A stretch of DNA of 64,000 nucleotides from Chloranthus sessilifolius (taxonomy: Eukaryota > Streptophyta > Magnoliopsida > Chloranthales > Chloranthaceae), in assembly GCA_021018995.1 (NCBI GenBank), contig CM037584.1, positions 141,563,317 through 141,627,316 on the forward strand, read 5' to 3'. Positions within the stretch are counted from its first letter, which is position 1. The number at the start of each line of letters is the position of its first letter. This document shows, one piece after another, positions 55,817 to 64,000 of this stretch. The position numbers and the translations under genes were made by a program. The notes under the pieces were generated by a model that saw only the letters and a program-made list of their open reading frames with translations, ran no database searches and was not told the origin of the DNA.

Positions 55817-56953
55817 ATGAATCTGGCAGGAGTAAATCAAAGTAAGGCTAAAACAATGGGGGAATACTATGCATTGACACCTCTTACACTACCCCCATGT
55901 ATTCACACCCCTATTGCGAGTTATGAGGCTTTCGAAATCCTGCCAAATGCGCTTCAAATAGTTCCTACTTTTCATGATCTGATTGAGGAAGACCCCTAAT
56001 GGCATTTAAATAATTTTATAGAAATGTGTAACATTATTCGAGTCAAAGAACTGACGGAAGTATCTCTTCGTTTAAGGCTATTCTCATATTCACTTAGAGA
56101 CGAGGCAAAGCAGTGGTTACACTCTTTACCACGAGATTTGATTGCTGATTGGGAGGGATTGAAATGTGAATTCCTTATGAAGTATTTTTCAATGTGCAAG
56201 ACGAATAGAATCGGACATCTTATTTTAATGTTCCATCAATTTTCGGATGAACCTCTTCAAGAGAGTTGGAGTTGCCTCAAGGATCTTCTCTATATGTACC
56301 CTCATCATGGGGTCGCGAAATGGAAAATAGTGCTTTTTCTATGAAGGTTAAATGACCAAACTAGGCATATGATTGATGTTGGCTATGGTGGTATGTTTCA
56401 TAATTTAACAGCAGTGGATGCTTGGGAACTCTTTGAGACCCTTAGCAAGGAAACGGTGTAGCACCATGCACCGGGTGAGATTGATTCGGAGACTTCTAGG
56501 AATATACTCCCTATGCAAGGAGGATTATATAAATTAAAGTCAATGACGAAAGGTCTTCTGAAGCTGAAGCTTTGGAAGGGAAAAATTCATGAATCTCTGG
56601 TGGGTATAAAATCGCACCCAACATCTGGACAAGGTGAAGCTTGTGGTCCTAACCATAGCCCAACTCAAGTAGCTCCAAAGCGTCCTACTGCTCCTTTTTG
56701 CCCCACAGAATCCCAATACCACACTGCTAATGAGGATGCCCTGTTGCAAATAGTAGACAACTGGGTGCAACATAGCCGCATCCAGACAAAGTTACTCAAG
56801 CACCTACGACAATCTATCGTAAGGTTGGAAACTCAAATTGAGCAGCGAACCCTTGTTGGAGGAGAGAGTAATATATCACCTTCACATGCAGTTGGTACGC
56901 CTAGAGGATGTATATCTGTGGGAGGTACATCAACTCCCTCTGTTTCTAATTAA
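55817..56953 (+). pseudogene. gag: F gag (three in-frame stops)
   Basis: One reading frame of 379 codons from the ATG at 55817 to the TAA at 56951-56953, interrupted by TAA (about 55999), TGA (about 56342) and TAG (about 56459). Conserved Athila-type Gag words: NALQIVPTFHDLIEEDP, LRLRLFSYSLRDEAKQWL and HSLPRDLIADWEGL, then FLMKYFSMCKTNRIGHL and DAWELFETLSKETV. The C-terminal part lacks a recognisable knuckle. With the stops set aside the frame is unbroken, so decay has been mainly by point changes. It would form the particle and bind element RNA. Confidence 0.8.
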
Positions 56954-57428
56954 TTCCCTCTGGAACCCGTCAAGCTACCAACTCACCCAAATATCTATAA
57001 CATATGTATATAATATTAGAAGAAGAGTATTCTACGATCTACGGTATGTAAAACTCCAGTCAATCGTAAAAGTCTCTTTTAGGGCATAATCACCTAAAGC
57101 GTATGGATTTATAATTTATGGTGATACGTAGAGTTAAATCGTAGTGAGTATGATTTTATGGTGATACGTAGAGTTAAATCGTAGTGAGTATGATTTGAAA
57201 TGTCAATAAGTCTCACTTTCATTCTATAGAATTGCAAACGACAATTCTAGGGATCAGGCAACTCCAGTGACTGATCTTATCGGTTACGTTGGAATTCGAA
57301 CCCATTAAACTCATAAGGGAAACAAACAAATTTCACATTCAAGACTATCACTTCCTAACCACCCTAGCCTAGGAACCTACACATAGATATTTACTCGAAG
57401 TGAGAGTTCAAAACAAGACCCTCTTCCC
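56954..57428 (+). promoter_or_regulatory. F internal region upstream of the 3' ORF, with motif copies
   Basis: Pol is absent here: the sequence passes from gag to the 3' region. Contains TACGATCTACGGTATG (57033), TCAATCGTAAAAG (57060) and a perfect 40-base tandem duplication (57117-57156 and 57157-57196) with the words AAATCGTAGTGAGTATGATT, which resemble the F LTR motif. No ORF is supported. Confidence 0.5.
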
Positions 57429-57497
57429 TATAAATCCATACCCATCCATAAACCAACACATCTCTTTCGTCTTCCATCTTTCATACTAACAAACCCC
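57429..57497 (+). promoter_or_regulatory. F internal TATA box and pyrimidine-rich leader
   Basis: TATAAAT at 57429-57435, then a CT-rich stretch with ACACATCTCTTTCGTCTTCC, ending 68 bases after the TATA start at the ATG at 57498. The arrangement is that of a plant core promoter with a short leader. Confidence 0.5.
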
Positions 57498-57726
57498 ATG
57501 GCAGAAGAGCATAACCAGAGCGATTTTAGTAAGTAACACAAGGCCGAGCTTCTGCTTGCACAACAGAAAGTAGATCTGACATGCCAACGACCTACTCGAG
57601 ATGTTGAATCGTCCACTGAAACTACCCTTGACCCTAAACCTAACCCAAATCCAAAACCATATACTAGGAATCCATTTTCCCTCACTTCCTAACCTTTACA
57701 CCATCACAATCCACCTCGAATGCAAA
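57498..57726 (+). pseudogene. F 3' ORF remnant
   Basis: Reads MAEEHNQSDFSK, TAA, then HKAELLLAQQKVDLTCQRP, a threonine and proline-rich stretch and TRNPFSLTS before further stops. No domain is recognisable. It occupies the place of the larger 3' ORF of C and starts the same way, with a short charged N-terminus after a leader. It may be a decayed counterpart; sequence similarity is not evident. Confidence 0.35.
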
Positions 57727-59061
57727 CTCTCATATGATGATGGTGGGTTGAGCCGTCCCTCACCACCCTTCTCCATTGCTTATCTTCTCCCTTCGCTTGC
57801 ACTACATTCCCTTCACATAGTTTTCGTAAGGGAGCAGTATAGGTGACGGGTGATCTGGAGATGTGTTCACTTCCTCACCGTTCGAAGCACTCCCCGTATG
57901 GCATTGCATTTCTTCCAATGAGGGAATGCGAGGTGCTCCTTTTTAGGGATACAAGATAAAGAAGGGCAGAGAGGAGTGTTCTGCAGGTCTTGGGGGAGCG
58001 ACCCTGCAAAAGAGTGGACACTCTTTTGGTAGGAAGGAATGAGAGACTATGATTAAAAAATAGTTAGAAGCTGGATCACCGATCTTCATTGAAGACTTCT
58101 TCTCAGATGTTGCTACCAGTGTCTTAGTTTAGTGTGTGTCTAGATTTTTCCTAGGATTTCTTTAATGTAATTAGTTTTCTTTCCATGTTTATGGAATTAG
58201 TTCATATATATGAAAAGTTTTTTTTGCTGTTTTTATTTTTACTAATAGTGTTACTAACACCTAACATTTTTTTTATAAAATCGGTAGTATTTTTCTCCTA
58301 AGTTTGGGAGAAAGATTTTTGATTCTTCTTGCAGATTATAAACCCGGTAACTAACCTAGCAGTAGTAAAGTAAGGTAATATATTTTTTTTGTATGTCTCC
58401 TATGTTGCACAATGACGACATTGTCGTATTTAAGTTTGGGGGGGATATACATATCAATTTTGAAATATATAATATATTAGTATAATTTTCTTTAGAGTTT
58501 TTTTTTTAACTTAATCATTATATGAGAATTAAAAAAAAAAAAAAAAATTTTTATGAACCATCAATCATTGTAGTAGTTCAAAAATCAAAATAGAAATAGT
58601 TACAATTCAAAGTAAAGCATCTCTAGAACATTATATCAGGAGAATATTTGAAACTATATAATTGATCTGAACTGCATATATTTTAGATTATAGTTTCAAA
58701 ATCATATAACCAGTGAGCTATAGAGCGTATTTCCTCTTTTATTCTGAGAAAGAGAGACTATTTTTATTCATGCTAAATTTTCCTTGATCTTCTCTACAAT
58801 TTGAAATCTCATATTGTTGAACTTAGAATCAAGATATTCTGTAAATATGATGATTTATTTATTTAAAACTGTCTATTAAATATTTCAAAGCAATAAGAGA
58901 TCCATACTAGTAAGTCGTGAAAATGACTAATGGCCATCTTTTGCTAAACCAGAGCCAAAAAGCTAAAAATCTCAGAATACTTTATCCTTTGAACCCATAG
59001 TAGAAGCCTAAAACCGAATTTCTTTATACCAAAATTTTATAAATCTTTAACCATATGTACT
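57727..59061 (+). other. F 3' region without gene
   Basis: No gene seen. A purine tract AAGTTTGGGGGGGAT is at 58432-58446, with AATGACGACATTGTCG just before it. The arrangement parallels C at 31717-31750 (minus strand). The rest is AT-rich with a 17-base A-run at 58531. No 3' LTR of F is present before E starts. Confidence 0.5.
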
Positions 59062-61415
59062 TGTAGCGTCCTGAAAATTTTTGACCTTTAAACAGTGTGC
59101 CTCGGTGTGCGTGTCCATTGGGTCACGTGCTCAACTTTATGGAGAGATAATTGGTAAGTTGGGATTAAATTATGTGTTATGTGAATCAAGAATAATGGAG
59201 AATTGTATGAACGTTTGAATGAGTGCAGATACACCTAGTTGTGGTGTATATGCTTAACACCTAAACCTAAAACTAGATATAAGGGAATTAAACTAAAAGA
59301 GAATTTATTTCTCTTGTGAAGAGTTATTAAGAGAGAGAGGAGAGGGAAGAGCAATCAATACGGTATGGTGAGTGTGTACATGAGGAGAAATTGATAGGGG
59401 GTACTAATTGCAAGATTGGATCGCGTGGAATTCAAAGCTTCGAGCTACGAAGCCCTAGCTGTGCGGGAGAATCGGAATCGAGGAATCGATCGATTAAAAG
59501 GTAAGATTTTATATAAATGTTGTAAGAAATAAATGAGTAAATTAGTTATGTATGTGAGTGGGAAAATCGAAGAAGAAACGGATAAGAATTGAAGGAAAAA
59601 TGAGAAGAAAGTTAAATCATAGTTGGGTGAAAACTGACAAAACCGACTGGTCAATTTTTAAATCAACCGATTGATTTTGTCAAGAGTGATGAGTTTGTGG
59701 GTTTCTGAACGAAACAGACCGGTCGAATGAAAATCGACTGGTCAACTTTGAAAATCGACCGATCGAAATGAAATCGATTGGTCGATTCCCACAAAACAGA
59801 GAATATGAAAAATTAGTTATGGGAAATTCGACTAGTCAATTTTAGATCGACCGGTCGATTTTAGAAACCGACCGGTCAATTTGGGAAATCGACTGATCGG
59901 TTTTCATGTGAAAGAAAAGGTTTGGTTTTCTTAAGGAAAACCGACCGGTCGATTTGGGAATCGACCGATCACTTTTGGCTGTTTCAGAGCTTGGTGTTTG
60001 TTTGAAGTGGGATCTTTTGGGAGACATCGTGTCTTCCTATTTTTCGCCATTTTTGACGTTTATTATAACTTCATGTATATTAGGTGTGAATGTGAGCCTT
60101 GGGGCTAGAAGCGCTAACGTGAACTAAGAAGTTAAGTGTGACTTCGTGTGAGGTAGGGAAATCTCTATACCATATGCATTTGATACGACTAGCATACAAA
60201 TTATGATATGAGGTGGCTTGTTATCAATCACCATTGAGTTTCCATAAGCTTTTGAAAATATGAATGTGTAAGTATGTGTGTGTATTTTAGAAATTGTGTA
60301 CATGATGTGAGAATCTTTCAAGATTCATTCTGATAAATGTGTGTAAAAGAATGTGTTTAAACTTTCAAATTTGATATAATTATCATACTACACGGCGATA
60401 AGCTATATGTATGCATTATGATTTAAGGTTGAATATGTGAATACCCGACCGACTCGGCGGTATAACCGTGACCGATGCGGTGGGATATCCGTGACCGGTA
60501 TGGCGAGATATCCATACGACCTTTTGTGAACTTCGTGTGATCTTGTGAATTCTACCGGCCAATGGTAATTGTGTTTGATACAAGTGTCCATTTTTGGGAC
60601 CTTGGGAACCATGTGTAAATGGTTCATTTGAACGACAATGGTGGGTATTCCATCGGGGGCTCAATGCTATACATGCTCGAGGGATTAATTAAGTGTAGCA
60701 CTTTAAGTTTCTTTTTATGTTGTGTCATATGAATCAGTAGAAGAACATGTGATAAGCTTTCTAAATTAAGAGAAATGTCTTTTGTTTCATTCAATTATCA
60801 ATGAAATTGTGCATCATTATGAGAAAAATTATGTTAGTTATGTCATAAGATATATGTGTGATGTTAAGAATCTGCATGCTATTAGTATTTCCCTACTGAG
60901 CTTATGTTGTTAGCTCATTCCTCGACTATACGTCACAAGTACAGGAGTTGAGGTTGAAGTAGAGGATCCCGTAGAGGAGGATCCTAATTTATCTCCAGGG
61001 GAGGACCTTGGGCCTCATCCTGAGGATTGTTTTATTTACGCAAAGCACGGGTAGGTCCGACTTTGGGTTAATGGGTTATGGAATGGCTTTTTAGTGATGT
61101 AAAAAACATAAATGGTTGGATCATAATTATAATATTCTTTTGTGAACCATGTTTCGAAGATGGTCGGCCATCACCGGTGGTTCTTCTCAGTTCTTCTGCC
61201 CATGAGCTTTTACATGGGATTAGAACTATTATTTTGTCTTTTTAAGATATAGAATTAGAGATTTCCTTTTTGCCTATGATGATCTATCTGTTTAGTTAAA
61301 TATCCTGCTTTGTTTCCGCTTTGCATGTGGATGTGCCAAGTGTTCCGTTCAGGGATCAGCCTTAGCGTCGATCTGACGATCTGGATTTCGCGATTAAGAA
61401 ATTCGGGCTGTCACA
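59062..61415 (+). mobile_element. Element E, 5' LTR (Tekay-like chromovirus)
   Basis: Starts TGTAGCGTCCTG and ends AATTCGGGCTGTCACA, followed after two bases by a primer site of initiator tRNA-Met type. Contains the palindrome array at 59476-59975 and three GACCGATGCGGTGGGATATCC-like short repeats near 60445-60515. The 3' LTR is outside the window, so the target duplication cannot be tested. Confidence 0.85.
59476..59975. repeat. CGACCGGTCGATTT palindromes in the E LTR
   Basis: About twelve units, densest at 59640-59975: CGACTGGTCAATTTTT, CAACCGATTGATTTTG, GACCGGTCGAATG, CGACCGATCGAAATG, CGATTGGTCGATTCC, CGACTAGTCAATTTTAG, CGACCGGTCGATTTTAG, CGACCGGTCAATTTGGG and CGACCGGTCGATTTGGG. G has a GATCGATC core in the same context, so the two related families differ by the core. 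Confidence 0.85.
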
Positions 61416-61417
61416 GT

Positions 61418-61435
61418 TGGTATCAAACCATAGGC
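61418..61435 (+). other. E primer-binding site, tRNA-iMet type
   Basis: TGGTATCAAACCATAGGC. The common plant form is TGGTATCAGAGCCATGG, so it has a few differences. Confidence 0.75.
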
Positions 61436-61543
61436 TTTAGAAAATTTCTAACAAATCTTAGATTAGACTAGATGTTTAAGATGTTGTTGGAAGTATAGGG
61501 ACCATCTGTTAACGGAACTATTATTTCCTTGTAACAAATTGAG

Positions 61544-62850
61544 ATGTACTCGAGCGGTAGAGGATAACAAAGAGGAGGTTGATATAGAAATCTGAGGAGT
61601 GGGGATGAGATCCCTGCGGATTCTAGTAGAGAGCAGAGAAACCCTCTTGATGAGGGAGATTAGAGGGATGAGGCAGCTGTTAGGATGGCACATGCCATGG
61701 AAGTTGTGGCTGTCGCCATGGCTCAACAGACACAGCAGACTGCACTATTGGCTGAACAAACATCATTACTGGCTGCCAAATAATTGAACCATCTGCAGCC
61801 ACCACCACCACTCCACCAGTGTTATTGCCCTCATCATTTGTGGACTTTAGGATATTGAGGCCTCCTAGTTTTTATGGGCAGACGGATCCACTAGGGGCGA
61901 AAAAATGGTTAAACCAGATCGAGAAACTCTTGCAGAGGTTATCATGTATAGAACAAGAAAAGGTCAGTTGGGCTTCTTTCCAGGTAGAGGAAGCCGACCC
62001 ATGGTGGAAGTCGGTGTTGAGGAATTGGGAGGTTCAAAATCCTCACAGACTGTGGACTTGGGAGGAGTTCGTAGAGGTGTTCAACAAAAAGTATTTCCTA
62101 AAGCAAGTGAGGAGTCAGATGAGAAGAGCTTTTGCAAATTTAGAGCAAGGGAGTATGACCGTGCCGGAGTATGGAACTGAATTTACTAGATTGTCAAGAT
62201 TTGCTCTGAAATTAGTGGCCACGGAATTGATGAAGGCCAATAAGTTTGAAGAAGGCCTAAGGCCAAATGTCAGTGATAGAATTTTTGTTCTTGAGCTAGA
62301 AACTTATAGTGAAGTAATAGGAAAAGCAATTGTGGCCGAGAGAGACATAGAAAACATGTATAAAAGATGGGATTAGCGGAATAAGAATAAGGCGGGCCAA
62401 GGGAGAGCAAGTGATTACGACTTGCGAAATAAAAAGCCGAGATTCACAACACCAGCTCCAGTTTCAAGACAACTTGCCTACACAAATTATCCCAGCCACC
62501 ATTATCTATTCCTGTAAGACCTTTCCGTATAGAAGGCCCTACTCAGACTCAGACATCAGAAGCATCAGTTACTCAAGGATTCTCGCGAGTAGCGTCGTCA
62601 AGTCCCCAGATCGTGTGTGTTCGTTGTGGCAAGTCTCATAAAACTTCTGATTGTAGATGAGGCACTGGGGGATATTTCAAATGTGAAAAGATGGGCCATA
62701 TGATCAGAGATTGCCCAGAATTGAGAAAGGAAGGTACGATTTCATCTGCTATAACGCAAAGGCCTACGCGACCTACGAGACCTACTATACAAGACAACAC
62801 TTTTACAGTGACTATTGAGGATGCTTGGGAAAGTAATGACGTGATCCAAG
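61544..62850 (+). pseudogene. gag: E gag (broken), with two zinc knuckles
   Basis: The likely ATG is at 61544. A glutamine-rich N-terminus (MAQQTQQTALLAEQTSLLAAK) ends in TAA near 61780, and after a frameshift the core 61819-62376 reads FRILRPPSFYGQTDPLGAKKW, VSWASFQVEEADPWWKSVL, WTWEEFVEVFNKKYF and MTVPEYGTEFTRLSRFA, a chromovirus Gag. Two knuckles follow: CVRCGKSHKTSDC (about 62606-62645) and FKCEKMGHMIRDC (about 62678-62715); the second has Tyr in place of its first Cys. A TGA separates them. It ends at the candidate intron at 62851. Confidence 0.8.
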
Positions 62851-62997
62851 GTATAATCGTCTCGTTATGTTTAATTTAGTTTAATTGAATTTTAGATGAA
62901 GAAGGTGCATAAATAAGAATGATCCACTAGGTTTCTATTTTGTGAGTATTTAACCTTGCCATGCATGCCTAATTATCTAGTATATGTATTAACATAG
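62851..62997 (+). other. Candidate GT-AG intron (or short insertion) between E gag and protease
   Basis: The sequence begins GTATAATC after CAAG and ends ACATAG before GTACC, 147 bases long and AT-rich. It has a CTAAT-like branch-point word at about 62969 and stops in all three frames. When it is left out, the flanking codons read DVIQ-GTLQLHKE without a stop or shift, and GTL after a V-I word is the normal start of this region in chromoviruses. The repeat AGGTA at both ends (62849-62853 and 62996-63000) would also fit a small insertion with a 5-base target duplication. Confidence 0.45.
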
Positions 62998-63495
62998 GTA
63001 CCTTACAACTACATAAAGAAAACGACAGTGATTGTTGTGATGCACGAGTTCTGGTAGACCCAGGGTCTACCCACTAGTTTGTGACTCCAGAGTTTGCGGG
63101 AAGATTGAAGGTCGTTCCTGAAGCGTTGGAGTTTATTTTGGACATGTCAGTTCCTACGGGAAGTTCAGTGACTACAGACAAGTATTGTCGATCTATTATT
63201 TTACGAGTTGAAGATTGTGAGATGATGACGGATCTCATTTTGTTGTAGATGCAAGGATTCAATGTACTCCTTAGTATGAATTGGCTATTCGCTTATCATG
63301 CGAGCATTGATTGCCTAGGAAAAGTCATCACATTCCGTCTACTGAAGTAAAAGCCTTTTCGATTTATTGGTGATAAGGGTAAGATTATATTAATCATCTC
63401 CACGATACGAGCTGAGCGGATGATGAGGAATGGATGCGGTGGATACCTAACATTCTTATAAGAGCAATGGGAATCGAAGAATGTTATCATCGATA
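62998..63495 (+). pseudogene. pro: E aspartic protease (broken)
   Basis: ARVLVDPGSTH (about 63044-63076) is the active-site region in the chromovirus form. TAG replaces the next codon. FVTPEFAGRLKVVPEAL and DMSVPTGSSVTTD follow, then TAG at 63247, and the GFNVLLSMNWL word (about 63255). Stops also at 63349 and 63461. Inactive. Confidence 0.75.
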
Positions 63496-64000
63496 TTTCA
63501 ATTGCTTACGAGTTTTTGAATGTATTTCCCGATGACTTACCAGGGTTACCACCGAATCGCGAGATTGAATTCGTAATCGACTTGGCACCAGGCACAAAGC
63601 CAATATCTAAAGTGCCATATCGAATGGCTCCTGTCGAGTTGAAAGAGTTGAAGGAATAACTACAAGAATTGTTGGACAAGGGCTTCATAAGACCTAGTGT
63701 GTCTCCTTGGGGAGCACCGGTCTTGTTTGTCAAGAAGAAGGATGGGTCGATGAGACTCTGCATCGACTATCGTCAATTCAACAAGCTGACGATCAAGAAC
63801 AAGTACCCCTTACCTAGGATTGATGACCTCTTTGATCAATTGCAAGGGGTGAAGTTATTTACGAAGATTGACTTAAGATTGGGTTATCATTATTTGAGAG
63901 TAAAGGCCGAAGATGTTCAGAAGACTGCATTCAGAACCAGATATGGGCATTACAAGTTTTTGGTGATGTCTTTCGGCTTGACGAACGTACCAACTTTGTT
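63496..64000 (+). pseudogene. pol: E reverse transcriptase, N-terminal part (cut by window end)
   Basis: Reads VFPDDLPGLPPNREIEFVID, PYRMAPVELKELKE, TAA (63657), [71 protein letters not shown] and [12 protein letters not shown]. Chromovirus type, closely like G. The catalytic YVDD word would lie beyond 64000. Confidence 0.85.

Noticed and set aside
57601..57846. 81-codon frame on the plus strand as a gene
   Set aside because: It overlaps the 3' ORF remnant in another frame, has no domain and no promoter of its own.
58421..58446. Start of the F 3' LTR
   Set aside because: The purine tract is not followed by TG or by any F LTR sequence (expected TGATTAGTCACATAATT).
1..64000. tRNA, rRNA or other structured RNA genes
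   Set aside because: I found only tRNA-complementary primer sites, which are element parts, and no complete cloverleaf or rRNA segment. A tRNAscan-SE or Infernal run would settle this.

Overview
This is plant nuclear DNA made almost entirely of nested long-terminal-repeat (LTR) retrotransposons. I found no host gene, tRNA or rRNA gene. The plant origin rests on element lineages known only from plants: Tat/Ogre-like and Athila-like Ty3 elements and Tekay-like chromoviruses, with their tRNA primer sites, the extra archaeal-type RNase H of the Tat lineage, and the plant-type 3' ORF of the Athila lineage. The species cannot be told from the sequence. Such dense nesting is typical of pericentromeric or other gene-poor chromatin. 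Every coding region is interrupted by stops or frameshifts, so none of these copies looks autonomous today.

Layout, using my own letters. D (1-5355, minus): LTR plus 3' untranslated region plus LTR, coding part deleted, inserted into the LTR of A. A (5356-15719, plus): Tat-like, with LTR remnant, primer site, leader, gag, protease, G-patch, reverse transcriptase, two RNases H and half an integrase. F' (15720-17099, minus): lone LTR that cuts the A integrase. B (17100-21430, minus): Tat-like gag, interrupted by a clean solo LTR B' (19405-20857, 5-base target duplication). Then a tandem repeat (21480-21720), an LTR fragment K (21824-22627, minus), a chromovirus-type LTR I (22628-25000, plus) and a Tat-type LTR H1 (25001-26295, minus). 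H2 is a further Tat-type LTR (26300-27577 plus 47879-47936, minus). It was split by C (27578-47878, minus), a nearly complete Athila-like element flanked by a perfect GTAGG duplication. C is itself interrupted in gag by a solo LTR of its own family (42300-44632, perfect CCTGT duplication). After H2 come its 3' internal remnant, an inverted repeat, and G (about 49100-54037, minus), a Tekay-like chromovirus with its 3' LTR and part of pol. F (54038-59061, plus) is an Athila-like element lacking pol. E (59062 to the window end, plus) is a Tekay-like chromovirus running off the end within reverse transcriptase.

The most interesting signal is shared by all of these unrelated elements. Most LTRs examined carry several copies of a short palindromic motif that is specific to the family. 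The array usually sits in U3, directly upstream of the TATA box in the element's own orientation: CTCGACAGG-type in D, GCGCGAG/TCGCGA in C, TGGCGTGTGTA inverted pairs in A and B', 30-base hairpins with AATTATACGCTG arms in H2, AATCGTAATTTACGATT in F and F', TCGATCGATCGA in G, CGACCGGTCGATTT in E, and CTTGCC-GGCAAG in I. In C the same motif array is repeated inside the element in front of two 3' ORFs. In F a comparable array is followed by a TATA box, a pyrimidine-rich leader and the start of a 3' ORF. I read these as reusable promoter cassettes with fast-evolving, family-specific palindromes. The regularity is visible in the sequence; its function is inference.

A second notable point is a 147-base GT-AG segment between gag and protease of E. 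Its removal leaves an uninterrupted reading frame across the junction.
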